Shown here: one piece after another, positions 24,562 to 36,202 of the stretch | How the letters are laid out: the number at the start of each line of letters is the position of its first letter | How positions within the stretch are numbered: the first letter of the stretch is position 1 | Assembly (NCBI RefSeq): GCF_947179515.1 | Contig: NC_067482.1 | Span: forward strand, 71,624,311-71,688,310 | Direction: 5' to 3' | DNA length: 64,000 nt | Origin: Apodemus sylvaticus | Taxonomy: Eukaryota; Chordata; Mammalia; Rodentia; Muridae | Position numbers and translations under genes: made by a program | The notes under the pieces: generated by a model | Databases searched by the model: none | Told to the model about the DNA's origin: nothing | What the model saw: only the letters and a program-made list of their open reading frames with translations

Positions 24562-24845
24562 TTAGCTCAGAAGCTCTGAATACCCAAGGTACAAATAGCA
24601 TAACAAATGACTCCCATGAAGAAGTATGGAGAGGGTCCTGATCCTGGAAAGGATTGATCTAGCATTGGAGGGGAATATAGTACAGAGAAAAAGGAGGGAG
24701 GTGATTGGAGAATGGATGGAGAGAAGAAGTTTTCTGGGACATATGGGGAGGGGGGATCTGGGAAAGGGGACATCATTTGAAATGTAAACAAAAAATATAG
24801 AAAATAAAAATATTTAAAAAAAATGAAAAAAAAAAAACAAAATGA

Positions 24846-25414
24846 AACAAAACAACAACAAAACAAAACCAACAACAATAGCAAAAAACTATCTTTCAGT
24901 TTCCTTGTGAGTCTGCTCTTGAATTTTTTCATTAACAAGACTAAGAACTCCAAGATGGGACCCTTGATTTTTCGGTAATAACAGGTCTTCTTGGGTGCTC
25001 TGGTCAGCACCAGGGGCTGATTTTAGTTGCCCTCAGCCAAGGGGTTTCCAGCCTTCATTTTTGACCAACTGTTTTGTTTCTTTCTTTTCTTTTTTTTTTA
25101 ATATGCTGATATGTAAGTCTTTACACAAGGCCTTTTAATCCCACTAACTAGAAAGTAGATGGTTTCATCATAGAACCCTCTAGAAAAAAAAATTCTACAA
25201 AAGTTCTAGAAGAGATGCTACAACTTGTGGAAATAGGAAACTGATGCTATGTTTCGTTAAGGAGAAACTGCAGAAAAATGAGATATGCAGAAACCAAGAC
25301 TGAGAACCTGGGGTAAGAATCCAGGTTCCACCTGGAGGAAGCAAGGGAAAATTTATGTCTTAGCAGTCTTGTAAGCCAGAGCACTGAGGGAAAGCTTTAG
25401 CATTAAAGCCTACC
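24846..25414. other. Flank right of the twin-primed L1
   Basis: A (AACAA)n-rich start to about 24890, a T run at 25089-25100, otherwise unassigned. Confidence 0.5.
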
Positions 25415-25780
25415 TCTCTTGACTCTGTTAATTGCTCTTCAGAATATAAAAGAAATTAAATAACAACCTCTCCAATTAAATAATAGCAGCTACCACTTCC
25501 TGTGGTAATGAGAGTGATAGATCTCCTGTAATTAATCCCGAGCCCCCAGGAGCTGCTTTCACCCCGTGGAAATAGCTCTCAGCCGTTCTCTTTTCAATGG
25601 AACTCTGAGACTTTCTAGGTGCATTTTATGTTCAGTGTGTTATTAATACCCCAAATACCTCTGTGTAAAACATTAATTGCCTGCCTGCCAGCTTGCATCT
25701 GATTCTGAATACCTGGCTGTTGGAGCTAAATCAGTCAGCATGCTTTGCTTGGTGGCTGACCTAACGGGTGGTGTCTAATG
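25415..25780. promoter_or_regulatory. Candidate conserved non-coding element
   Basis: No repeat that I recognise. Dense in homeodomain-type cores: GAAATTAAATAAC, CCAATTAAATAATAG, CTGTAATTAATCCCG, GTTATTAATACC and ACATTAATTGCC. A GC-richer middle, CCCCCAGGAGCTGCTTTCACC, breaks the AT-rich text. The composition is like developmental enhancers in gene-poor DNA. Function is inference; no comparison was possible. Confidence 0.35.
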
Positions 25781-26624
25781 GAATCTGTGACTGCCCTGCC
25801 CTGCCCTCTTCATCGTATACAGGAGATTCATCAATATCCCCATCACCCTCAAGAAGGAAAACACATTATACAGCAGACAGCAGACAAAAGCAGGGCACTG
25901 CATCACTTGTGGGTGCTTCTTGTTGTGAGCGAGCATCCCAGGGAGCAAAATAAAGAGATAATGGCTTTGGTATAAAGCCCAGCTGGGTGTCTGTAAGGAA
26001 CTTACAGCTAACTGCTCCCCACAGTTTTGTCTGAGGAAGCAGAGGCAGAGACAGGAGATACTGTCAGCCAAGGTGATCCTTGACTAGCAGAGGAAGTCAA
26101 GGATCTCAGTTAGGCATCTTGTCTCTTTGTACATGAAGGCATGTATGCTATAAAAGCCATAACACAACCTCAGGCTCCATCCATGACTTGGTCTTCGTTG
26201 GTGCTGTGTACATGAATACATAGTTTCCTTAGAAGCTGCAAAACAACCTTAGTTGTAGAGGATCTTAGACAAGCAGACCCAGCTGCAATGCTGGCATATG
26301 CACGGCTGATACTTCCTCCCTGAGACAAACTAGATTCTGCTAGCATGGCTAGAGACAGCTGACGCTGGATCAGGAGATGGAGGAAGCCATTGAGAAAAAG
26401 ACCAGGTCATATCTGGCTACTTGAGAGCCATTGGGATGCTGGGATGGGCGTGGAAACATTTGCCCAGTTCCTGCAATAAATGTTTCTGCCCTTCCCCCTT
26501 GCCCAGTTTCCAGAGTCTGTGTCCTTCCCTCCCTCCGTGCCTTCTTACCCACACCCACAAGGGTCTTGCTCAGCACTGCAGGCATCATTTGGTTATTGTT
26601 CTTCAGGCTCCACCCACGACTTTT

Positions 26625-26755
26625 TCTTTTTTTGACAATGTCTCACCATCCTTGAAGTTGTGTAGGAGGTAGACTGGCTGGCCAACAAACCTATGGTCTT
26701 GTCTCTACTTTTCCAATGCTGGTATTGATAAATGCATGCAATCATGCCCAGCTCT
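26625..26755 (-). mobile_element. Old B1-related SINE, minus strand
   Basis: GACAATGTCTCACCATCCTTG after a T run, then CAATGCTGGTATTGATAAATG and GCAATCATGCCCAGCTC, the B1 right end. Strongly diverged. Confidence 0.5.
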
Positions 26756-26854
26756 TTTTAAGTAGATTCTGATTAATCATAATTGTCAACTCCTTGTGTG
26801 TGTGTTTTGTTTTGTTGTCTGCTTTTGGCTTTTGTTTGTTTTTTCTGTTTTCTT

Positions 26855-27684
26855 TTTTAAAAAAATAATTTTACTTATTCACTTAACATCCCCTGTTCAC
26901 TGTCCCTCCTCCCAGTCAGCTGCTCCCACATTCCTTTGCCCCCTCCCCTCCCTTCATCTTCTGAGAGGGAGGAAGCTTCCCCTGGGTATCCTCCTGCAAT
27001 CCCCCACCCCTGCCACACCCTGGCACATCAACTATCTGCAGGGCTAGGCACATACTCTCCCACTGAGGCATGCCAAGACAGTCCAGCTAGAAGTTGGGTT
27101 TCCTGTAGAGTTCCTATTTCCTTCAGGGTCCACAATCCTTCCTCCAACTCCTCTGTAAGAGTCCCTGAGCTCCATCAAATGTCTAGCTGTAGTCTCTGCA
27201 ACTGTTTCAGTCAGCTTCCAGGTGGAGCCTTTCAGAGGAAAGCTATTCTAGGCTCCTGTCTACACGCATAGCAGAGTATTAATAATAGAGTCAGGGATTG
27301 GTGCTTGCCCATGGTATGGGTATCAAGTTGGGCCAGTTGTTCAATGGCCATTCCCTTTGCCCCTGCTCCATTTTTGCCCCTGAGTTTCTTGCAGACAAGA
27401 TAAATTTTGGATTGAAAGTTTTGTTGGCATCCCTATTGCTCCATTGGGGTTCCTGCCTGGCTACAGGATGCGGCCTCTTCAGGTCCCATATCGCCAATGC
27501 TATTAGCCAGTTATGGTCACAGCCATTAATCCTTTGGTGCCTCCCCTATCCCAGGTCTCTCTCACATCCCCGAGATGGTCCTCACCTCTATACCCCTGTC
27601 AATTTCAGACTTCCATTCTTTCTCATGACCATCTGGACATCTCTCCTGTCCCTCCCTGCACCTGATTCTGAATCCCCCTCTCCA

Positions 27685-27725
<41 letters not shown>

Positions 27726-27885
27726 CCCCTCCCATCTCCCTTCTCACCCAGCTCCCTCCCTCCATCTGTCTCCTATGACTATTTTCTTACCCCTTCTAAG
27801 TGAGAGTCTCACATCCTCATTGGGCTCTTCTTCTTTAGCTTCTATGGAACTGTTTTGCAGGCAACTGGATGGAACTTGAGAAGTC
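26855..27885 (-). mobile_element. L1 3' UTR fragment with internal (CA)n, minus strand
   Basis: Shares with 9415-10390 the phrases GCAGGGCTAGGCACA, GGCTCCTGTCTACACGC, TCAGGGATTGGTGCTTGCCC, GGGGTTCCTGCCTGGCTACA and CCTCTTCAGGTCCCATATC. The far end (27780-27850) reads on the minus strand as GAAGCTAAAGAAGAAGAGCC, near the ORF2/3' UTR boundary. A (CA)n tract at 27685-27721 has grown inside it. Confidence 0.8.
27685..27721 (+). repeat. (CA)n microsatellite
   Basis: About 18 CA units inside the minus-strand L1 3' UTR. Confidence 0.97.
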
Positions 27886-28120
27886 CTTGTGTTTACAAAT
27901 GTAAGAACTTCACTGAGTAAACCATCTCCACATTGCTTTAAGCAGAGTTCTTAAAAGATCAAAGGTTTCATCCTCAATGAGCCAATTGAATCCTAACCTG
28001 TATTTATAGGTCTCTGATCTTTCCTATAGAACTCCAACTCCCATCCCTCACTATACCTGTTCCCTTCTCGGCCTGAAGATCCTGGTTACATAATGTGATT
28101 TAGTTCAATAAGTACCAGAG

Positions 28121-28166
28121 CTATGGAGAGATGGCTCAGTAGCTAAAGGAATTTGAGTTCCATTTG
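28121..28166 (+). mobile_element. B2/B3 SINE head fragment
   Basis: AGCTATGGAGAGATGGCTCAGTAGCTAAAGG is the tRNA-derived head shared by B2 and B3. What follows is too diverged to assign. Confidence 0.5.
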
Positions 28167-28469
28167 TCTATAGACTGTGATCTCCATAGTTGTCCTGTAA
28201 TCCTATGAACACCAAGGGATGATTGGAACTTATACACAGCAGAGTTAGCACAGGCCCCAGACTGACCATATCCCACACTGAACTCTGAGCTCCCTGTCCC
28301 ATGTCTAGAGCCTTCTCATTTCCATTCAATTGCAGACTTGTATTCTCAGCAATGCTTCTCTGCAGCCTCCAAAAATGCATCCTCACCACCCAGTTTTCCT
28401 ACATCCTCTCTGGACCAAGCCACAGTGTTTCTGTGGCTGAATGACTACAGATATATCTTCCTCTTTCTC

Positions 28470-28690
28470 TTAGCAAACCCTTTGATGATTTTTAGAACAA
28501 AATACAAGTCCCTGTGGTCTTTACAAGGATCTGCATTAACCATTATTTCTCCTACCTACAGCATTAGTGAACTGCTTCCTTTCCTAGGAGAGTTTCTAAG
28601 TAGACCGCACTTACTACTATCTTCAGACCTGTCTACCAGATACTCCACTTACATGCAATGCCATGTCTAGACCTATGAAATTCCTTTTTA
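28470..28690 (+). mobile_element. L2-like fragment
   Basis: AGAACAAAATACAAGTCCCTG, TTTACAAGGATCTGCATTAACC and TTCTCCTACCTACAGC follow an L2 3' region by eye. Weak. Confidence 0.35.
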
Positions 28691-28692
28691 AT

Positions 28693-28960
28693 ATTTTTCT
28701 CTTTATTAAAGATTCATTTTGTGTTTTAAATATGTGTATGTGTCTGAGAGTGTGTGTTTGTCTGTGTCTATGTTGGGTGTTTCTATTTGTATAGATGCAT
28801 GTGAGTACAGGTGCCCACAAAGACCAAAAGAAGGCAGTAAATCCCCTGGACCTGGAGTTATACACAGTTGTGAGGCACTTAATGTGAGTTGTGGGATCTA
28901 AATTCTAATCCTCTGCAAAAGCAACAAGTATGCTTAACTGCTGAATCACTCCAGGCCCTT
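28693..28960 (-). mobile_element. B3 SINE, minus strand
   Basis: AAATCCCCTGGACCTGGAGTTA, GTGGGATCTAAATTCTAATCCTC and TTAACTGCTGAATCACTCCAGGCCC are the reverse-complement landmarks of B3 (body and tRNA-derived head). AT/TG-rich tail at 28700-28800. Confidence 0.8.
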
Positions 28961-29439
28961 CCTTTCAGGCTTTGGATATCAAATTAAAACAAAACAAAAC
29001 AAAACCAAGCCAAACAAACAAACCCTAAATGATGCTGTCCTGGGCACACCTTGTAACCTTGCTGCTGAAGTACTCTTCATACGCCATCCTTTCATTTAAT
29101 GTGCTGTGTATTCTTTGGTCTGGCTGTGTATTTGTGTTTCTTGTTATCTTTATGACTCTCACTGTAACATAGACCTCAAAGGCCAATGCTCTTTTCCCTT
29201 TTCTACAAAAGAAAATAACAAAGATGTAAAGATATTTATGACTGGATATTTAGAAGCAGTTGACACAAATTACTATGTTTTCAAAATGATCTCTATTGTA
29301 AGTTAAAAAGAGGCAAAGGGAGAATTTTGATTTGGAGATACATCCTAAATGAATGATATATGATTTCCAGCACTTAGCAGCTTGGAGACTGAGGAGACCT
29401 ACAGAATTGGCATGTCTTTGCTTTTTTTCTTTTAAATGG

Positions 29440-29550
29440 TGATCATAATTGTGCATATTTCATAGGATTTGAGAGGATTAAATTAGAAAATGTGTATAAA
29501 GTGCTCAGCAAATTGCATAGCAAAGAGGTTATACCCTACCAGTATTAGTT
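29440..29550 (+). mobile_element. MIR fragment
   Basis: GGATTTGAGAGGATTAAATTAGAAAATGTGTATAAAGTGCTCAGCA is a good match to MIR's GAGGATTAAATGAGATAATGCATGTAAAGCGCTTAGCA. Confidence 0.65.
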
Positions 29551-29809
29551 GCAATTTTATTTGAAATAAAATTATTGGTGTTGCTAGGGTAGGGAACTGA
29601 AAAATATAAAAGAAAAACTAATAATGCCCAAGGTATTTCAATTTATTTGATGTAAGTTCATTCCATTTAGAGTTATGAATATTTGGTAATACTTTAGAAT
29701 GAAGTCTGAGGTGTAGAACACAGACTCACAGATAAATGAATGAATGCATAACCTACAATATAATAGAGTGGAAAAGTTCTATTTAAGCTGAATTAATTTG
29801 CTTACTCAA

Positions 29810-30300
29810 AAATGCATTTATTGATCACCAACTGTGTGCTGTTATTGTAGGTAATGTGGAAATCATGGAGAACAAAGCGAACGTTCCTACAATGAAGTTT
29901 ATATTAAGAAAAATAATAAAGAAAATATGTTGTATGGTGGCTTATGATTTTATATAGGCATCTCACTGAGAGCCTTATTAATATGGTGACTTTAAAGAAA
30001 ATATTGGTAGGAAGTGCATCATAAGCAGGGTAAATATCTAGGAAACAACAGTTGTGTTACAGAGAAAGCATATACAATAGCCATGAGGTTAGAGATGCCC
30101 AAAAGACACCCATCTAGCTCTTCTGGAATAGGATATAGGACCGTGCTAGAAATGGAGAACAGTGAGGCCATAGTCCACAGATGCTTTGGACTATCAGGAC
30201 CATGAAAAGGACTTGACTTCTATGTGGATAAGAAAGAAACCCTGTAAGGAGCGAAGGGGTGAATGGAGGGAATGGCTGATGTCAGCTGTGATGCTCTCAG
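29810..30300 (+). mobile_element. Ancient mammalian interspersed repeat, unnamed
   Basis: TTTATTGATCACCAACTGTGTGC, GGAAATCATGGAGAACAAAG and ATGAAGTTTATATTAAG recall the widespread ...GTGCCAGGCACTG...GGAGCTTACATTC... text of old mammalian repeats. Family not assigned. Confidence 0.35.
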
Positions 30301-30844
30301 GAGTTTGAAAATCAATTGCAAGTACAGACACTGAGATGCCAACCAGCCCAATATGGATCAGGATAGGAACAAAGACAGTAGTGACAGAAATGATCAGAGT
30401 AAGGAGCCCCTTGCAGATGATGGGCAGGCATGACAAAATACAGTTTGTTAGGATGCCCGAATAACGATGCAGATTTGGATGTAGTTTAATGAGCTTCATG
30501 TGTGATGTGTCCACAGGTGCTTTTCATTTGAAAGATGAACTCTTTAGATTGTAGTTATTAAAGATCTTCATGAATCTCCCTCCTCTCCCTCTCAACAACA
30601 ATTCACTATGATCATACCATGATTTTCAGGGATTTCTGTCTGGTATATAGGAACAGGCAATGAGAATTTCTCAAAGTTTATTTCTTATAACATGTTCCCC
30701 CATGAAACAGTCAAAGGTCCAAAAGGCACAGTCAACGGCCCAAAAACATTATTAAAACCAAAGTTAAGCAAAGTAGTTTTACCAAGGCAGTCAGACAGCC
30801 TAATACAGACTATACATTATGACATTCTCAGGTCCAGCATGCTA

Positions 30845-31250
30845 GGGTGCTAGGGGCTACACTGTACCCCTCCAAATTTTTCATATTGAAATCCCAAACT
30901 CTGTTCCTTAAAATGTTACACGAGAATTGGGCTTCAAAAGAAGTCATAAGGGTAAACTGAGGCCTGATGAACAGGGTCCTAAACCAACTGGAATAATGTG
31001 CTTCTAACTTTGGTGATTAGGTGCAGTCACACAGGGAGGGAAAAATGATGATCTGTGGGAAAGGGGGGTCATCCATAAGTCCCAGAAAGAGACCGAGCAG
31101 CATGTGGTAACTAATAGAGAAATTCTCTCCCTTTCACAGAAGTTTGGCTCTCTTCCAAAGCACATGCAGAGAAGTGAGGTCTCTGAGGAAATACAAGAAG
31201 CAGGTGACAGATCAGCAAGAAAGTCCCTAGAAAAAATAGAACTGACTTTA
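30845..31250 (+). mobile_element. MLT1-like LTR
   Basis: Aligns loosely with the MLT1 start: CCCTCCAAATTTTTCATATTGAAATCCCAAACTCTG (30867-30902), GAATTGGGCTTCAAAAGAAG, TGAGGCCTGATGAACAGGGTCCTAAACCAACTGG and AAGAGACCGAGCAGCATGTGG. No coding sequence. Confidence 0.5.
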
Positions 31251-31339
31251 TAGTCACTACAGGTAAGCTGACCAGGGAACAGAGAGTGAAGTGGGAGTAA
31301 GTAAGGCTTGATACAAAAGGTCTACAGAAATATATCTTG

Positions 31340-31556
31340 AAGATTTAGTTTTTATTTATTTTATTTTATTGTGTATATGTGTGAGTTTCTGTGCATGCAT
31401 GTATGGAAGGAAGCCCTCTGAGTACAAAGAGAGACATGTGTTCCCATGAAGCTGGAGTTATTGACTTCCAATGTGGGTGGTGGAAACCAAATTCAGGTAT
31501 TCTGGAAGATCAGCAAGTACTTTTAACCATTAAGCCATCTCTCTATCCCCTGGTAG
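31340..31556 (-). mobile_element. B3 SINE, minus strand
   Basis: GAAGCTGGAGTTATTGACTTCC, GGTGGAAACCAAATTCAGGT and TTTTAACCATTAAGCCATCTCT give the B3 reverse-complement order; A/T-rich tail at 31347-31380. Confidence 0.75.
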
Positions 31557-31893
31557 TATTTTATTCACTCTAAGAGCAGGAACACTGATAAGGGCTTTCT
31601 GAGGCACAGAGAATACTCACATAAGGTGAACCATATTTCCCAGTTGTCGGGAGACGACACTTCACCATCAGCCAAGTGGCTGATTGTATTTGAAAGTAAG
31701 GCTTGTTGAAATTTAGGAAGAATGAGAAATTATAGCATTTGCCACTTAGGCTTAAGATGTCCTGTTAACAATCTGTTCTGGTTGCTTCCTGAGAGAGACT
31801 TACTGGCAAATTTCTTGGTGGTATGTTCTATAGCAGTTAGCCTATAAACTCTAATTACTGCCTTGCTAAAAACACATTGCTTTAGGTAGGAAA

Positions 31894-31946
31894 GAAGGTA
31901 TGCAAAATAAGAAGGTATGCAAAATAAGGTATGCAAAAAAAAAAAA
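31894..31946 (+). repeat. Short tandem GAAGGTATGCAAAATAA copies
   Basis: GAAGGTATGCAAAATAA (31894), GAAGGTATGCAAAATAA (31911) and GGTATGCAAAA merging into an A run. Two perfect 17-bp copies plus a partial third. Confidence 0.9.
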
Positions 31947-32579
31947 ACCCTAAAGCATCAAGCAGTACTCTAGTTTGTTATGTTCCTCTATTATCACTGA
32001 GGTTTATGATCTAAGTGATAACTTCTCATTGCATGAGCCAGTGAGCTGATGCTTGGGAAAGGTCTTGTTCAGTAGACAATTTGAGAGGACAGGTCCCAAG
32101 CATACTATTTACTACTTTTGTGTCAGTGTGCATTTGACTTTGCTGTTTCGGTGAGAAGAAAGCACAGCTATTTCCTCTGTTTTGTGACAGAGTTTTGAAA
32201 AACAAATGATATATCAAACATAACACCATCTATGTAGATCTTTGTTTTAGCTACTTTATAACTGTTTGAAAATTAAAAGAAAATATTCCAGAGTGTGAGA
32301 CAGCCTTCTGGACTCTGGGATCTGATGTAGAAGCGGAAGGAGACTAAACAATCACTTTGGTATGGTTTTGATCACTGACTACCTAGGGAAAACCAATCTG
32401 CAAACACCACTAAGAAGAATGAATTTGTATAAAAGTACAGAGTTTCTCTGGAGTAAAGAACTGAAAGCAACATTTTAAGCTGGCCTCGACTGTTGTGTCC
32501 GATAGAGAATTTCAAGTTTACACTGAAGCGTGGGAGCAAAGAAGATAATCAATATTTGATATTATTTAACTGGATTTCA

Positions 32580-32790
32580 TGGGGCTGGTATGATTGATGG
32601 TTCAGTGGTTAAGAGTGCTTGTTACTCTTCCAGTAGATAAGAGTTTGGTTTGCAGCTCACAACTGCTTACTATTCCAGTTCCAGCAAATCCAACTCAGGC
32701 TTCTAGCCCCCATGGATATCTTTACACGTGTGGCATAAATTCACCTAGAAACACACATAAATGAAAAGCAGAAATAAAAACATGTAGAGT
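32580..32790 (+). mobile_element. B3/B2-type SINE
   Basis: GGGGCTGGTATGATTGATGGTTCAGTGGTTAAGAGTGC (32581-32618) is the tRNA-derived head with box A-like text. ACTATTCCAGTTCCAGCAAATCC and an A-rich tail GAAATAAAAACATG follow. Confidence 0.75.
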
Positions 32791-34062
32791 GAATTTTACT
32801 TAATACTTCCCATACAAAAGCAGATTTCATCATATAAGGCAGGGCTTCAGAGCCTCCTATTTACATATTTACTTGTATTCCTACCCTCAGAATACATCAT
32901 ATTTGCTTTCAGTCTGATGTGATATTTTTACTTAAGCATGACAAAGATGAGCAACTCACATAATACTAGATTTGCTAAAAGCATTGACATGGCAATAGCC
33001 AAATACTACCTCATTGTGAAGACAAAGTAAATGAAATATTGTGTGCTCGTGTCAAATCCTTAGCTATGATAAGTAGCAAATTAAAAATCTAACTCACTCT
33101 TGTCATAATCTCTTTAGAAGAAGAGGACTGAAGAAAAAGGTTTGTTTTTACCTGTTGAATCTAGTAAGAGTGGTTAATCTAGGTAATACTACATGTGTAT
33201 TGTGAGCTCCTTGTAAGCATCATCCACCTTCTAATCTTACCATAATATACTTTTTTCCTCTTTTTAGTAAACTGGAAAAAATCTTGGAGAAGTGATATTT
33301 TGGCTTTGTATGAAGTTACCCAATTGTCTAAGCAAGAATAAAACTCTTCCTCAAGTTAAGAAGTACAAAATTGAGAGATAACTAAGCATCATCAAGTTCT
33401 TAGTTTACCCATCAACAGGGCCAGAAAACCTCTAGAGAAGGAGTCATTGAGTCCTTTCATGGAGTCATTGAGTGGCAGGGTTATGCATGTGTTGTTTAAA
33501 TCCAAGATGTATAACCAATAAGGAAAGCAGTGATTGGTACAAGCAAACTTGATGGAGAGGGAAAAATAGTTCCCTAGTATCAAGTCACATGAATGTATAG
33601 GAGGAAAGCATTCTGTGATGGTACCAGGGGTGCTAGAAACAAGATGGGAAATGAGACTTAAGTAAGACAGGGACCACCAGTCAATGACTCCTGTGTGAAG
33701 AGGTTCATTGTGTTGGAACTTGCACTTGGATAGGAGCTGAGATTTGTGGCTCAGATTAATGTAAAAGAGATAAATAAAGATCAGGAATCATATTACTTCA
33801 TATTGGCCTGAAACTGCATAACATATATGCATTACATGTATCATAAATGAAATTATGTCACTTGGACTGGCAACACTTCCCATAAGAGCCAAAGAATAAC
33901 TAACACAAACCACAGCAGGAGGCATGAGAAACCTCTCTTCTAGTTGTTTGATCAGGATTATACAAGTGATTCTCAAAACAAAATAAGCTACTGCTGTTGT
34001 CATTTGTCACGTCAGAATTTGACACTAAGTCCCTATTTCTGAACTACTTGTGGCTGGTAAGT
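32791..34062. other. Unassigned non-coding sequence
   Basis: No gene or repeat recognised between the B3-type SINE and the deleted L1. Confidence 0.5.
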
Positions 34063-34073
34063 TCATAGATTTT
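34063..34073. repeat. Target-site duplication of the deleted L1 (left)
   Basis: TCATAGATTTT next to the L1 poly(T) side; pairs with TCATAGATCTT at 36476-36486 (10 of 11 identical). The final T bases merge with the tail. Confidence 0.75.
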
Positions 34074-34231
34074 TTTATTTGATACATTTCAAATCATTTC
34101 CCCTTTCATGGATCCCCCCTCCCTGAAAGTCCCTTCCCCTGTTCCCCCATCCACCCCTTCCCACTTCCCTGTTCTGGTATTCCCCTACAATGCTACACTG
34201 AGCCTTTCCAGAACCAGGGGTCACTCCTTCC

Positions 34232-34553
34232 TTCTTGGTAGATTTTTCTTTTGACCAACAATAAGTGTCCTTCCGTGTCTCTTTTGACGACTTTAGGTTG
34301 AAACTCAATTTTATCTGATATTAGAGTGCCTACCCTGGCTTGTTTCCTGAAACCATTTGCTTGTAAAATTGTCTTCGAGCCTTTTTACACTAAGGTAGTG
34401 TTTGTCTTTGACACTGAGGTGTGTTTCCTGTATGCAGCAAAATATAGGGTCCTGTTTACGTACCCAGTCTGTTCTTCTATGTCTTTTTATTGGGGAATTG
34501 AGACTACTGTTGTTAAGAGATATTAAGGAATAGTGATTATTACTTCCTGTCAT
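34232..34553 (-). pseudogene. L1 ORF2 remnant, endonuclease N-terminus only
   Basis: Begins at the ORF2 ATG (complement of 34551-34553) and covers roughly the first 105 codons, including QETH with the E43 equivalent, then a frameshift. It joins directly to the 3' UTR within CTACCAAGAAGGAAGGAGTG (read on the minus strand), which marks the large internal deletion. Confidence 0.8.
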
Positions 34554-34614
34554 TTTTGATGTTATTTTTATATTTGAGTGGTTATTTTCTTTTGGGTTTG
34601 ATGAAAGAATGTTA

Positions 34615-35828
34615 CTATCTTGCTTTTTCCAGGGTGTAGTTTCCCTCCTTGTATTGGAGTTTTCCACCTATTATCCTTTGTAGGGCTGGGTTTGTAGAAA
34701 GATATTGTGCAAATTTGGTTTTGTCATGGAATATCTTGGTTTCTCTATCTATGGTGATTGAGAGTTTTGCTGGGTATAGTAGTCTTGGCTGACTTTTGTG
34801 TTCTCTTAAAGTCTGTATGAGATCTACACAGGATCTTCTAGCTTTCATGGTCTCTGGTGAGAACTCTGGCATAATTCTGATAGGTCTTCCTTTATATGTT
34901 ACTTGGACTTTCTCTCTTCTTTCTTTAATATTCTTTCTTTGTTTAGTACATTTGGGGTTTTGATTATTATGTGATGGGAGGTATTTCTGTTCTGGTCCAG
35001 TCTGTTTGGAGTTCTGTAGGCTTCTTGCATATTTATGGGCATCTTTCTCTTTAAGTTAGGGAAGTTTTCTTCCATAATTTTGTTGAAGATATTTGCTGGC
35101 CCTTTAAATTGTAAATTTTCCCTTTCATCTATACCAATAATCCTTAGGTTTAGTCTTCTCATTGTGTCCTGGATTTCCTGGATGTTTTGGGTTACTAGCT
35201 TTTTGCATTTTGCATTTTCTTTGACTGTTTCAATGGTTTCTATGGTATCTTTGGCATCTGAGATTCTTTCTTCTATCTCTATATTCTGTTGTTGATATTT
35301 GCATCTATGGCCCCTGATTTCTTCCCAAGGTTTTCTATCTCCAAAGTTGTCTCCCTTTGTGATTTCTTAGTTGTTTCTACTTCTGTTTTTAAATCCAGGA
35401 TGGTTTTGCTTAATTCCTTCATTTGTTTGTGTTTTCCTTTAATTCTTTAAGAGATTTTTGTGTTTCCTCTTTCATGACCTCTGCCTGTTGACTCAATTTC
35501 TCCTGCATTTCTTTAAGTGATTTTTGCATTTCCTCTTTAATGGCTTCTATCTTATGACCTATATTCTCCTGAATTTCTTTAAATGAATTTTGTGTTTCCA
35601 CTGTAGGGCTTCTAACTTATTCGTGTCCCCCTGTACTTCTTTAAGAGATTTTTTTATGTCCTTTTTGTGTTCCTCTAGCAGCATCATGACCAGTGATTTT
35701 AAATCCAAATCTTGTTTTTCTGGTGTGTTGGGATATCCAGGAGTTGCTGTTGTTGGAGAATTGAGTTCAGATGCTGCCATATTGCCTTGATTTCTGTTAG
35801 TAAAGATCCTATGTTTACCTTTTGCCAT
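34615..35828 (-). pseudogene. L1 ORF1 pseudogene
   Basis: Starts MAKGKHRIFTNRNQG at 35828 and ends at the TAG complementary to 34615-34617, just after the LEKAR-type C-terminus. The 1214-bp length is not a multiple of three, and the reading shifts frame in the coiled-coil region (about 35419-35600) and again before the C-terminal domain. Recognisable blocks are the N-terminus (QDLDLKSLVMML), several KSLKE-type coiled-coil repeats, the RRM (RRLNLRIIGIDE) and the C-terminus (FSPETMKARRS in the last frame). No functional product is expected. Confidence 0.85.
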
Positions 35829-35996
35829 CTGGTTATCTCTGGCGTTAATTGGTCTTGTTGTCACTGGCTGGTGCTTGAACCTCCTGTGAGCCTGGAAAGC
35901 TATTTCTGCACTGCTGGATCACTGGGTTTCCCCTGGCACAGATTGCTGATGTGCTGCCCTCCTCTTGGGTGCCCTTGGAGCCCTGGTGTGTCTTGC

Positions 35997-36202
35997 CCCA
36001 AGTAATGTTATACTAGGGTTGTCTCTGTGAACCTGGTTCTGCCTGTCTGCTCTGTCAGAGAGTAAAGATGGTGGATGCTGCAGGGACATTTTCCAAGTGC
36101 TGATCACTCTGCAGGGCAAAAGACCTCTGACAGTGCTGGCACACCAAAGGCCCGCAGAGCTGCCCAGGCCCTGGGGACAGGCAAAAGTTTGACAGGCTGA
36201 GA
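35997..36202 (-). repeat. L1 F-type promoter monomer, ORF1-proximal (206 bp)
   Basis: More diverged unit than the one at 36203-36402. Shared phrases include CACTCTGCAGGGCAAA against CAGTCTGCAGGACAAA, and CCCAGGCCCTG in both. AGTAAAGATGGTGG at 36061-36074 takes the place of the YY1-like site. Confidence 0.75.

Larger units (their letters stand above)
22860..24837 (+). mobile_element. Twin-primed (5'-inverted) L1 insertion
   Basis: Two L1 segments head to head. 22860-24148 is minus strand and corresponds to positions 50536 back to about 49249 of the intact L1 in this window. 24149-24837 is plus strand and corresponds to about 50529 onward, ending in a 3' UTR and A-rich tail. The two pieces share the 8 bases GAACACTC and together form one continuous L1 3' portion with its 5' part flipped, the signature of twin priming. 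CAAAATGA at 22854-22861 and 24838-24845 is a possible short target-site duplication. The intervals agree in length (1289 against 1288 bp). Confidence 0.88.

Noticed and set aside
24567..25010. 147-codon open frame on the minus strand
   Set aside because: Mostly antisense to the 3' UTR and A-tail of the twin-primed L1.
27298..27879. 193-codon open frame on the + strand
   Set aside because: It runs antisense through an L1 3' UTR and a (CA)n tract; no domain and no coding history.
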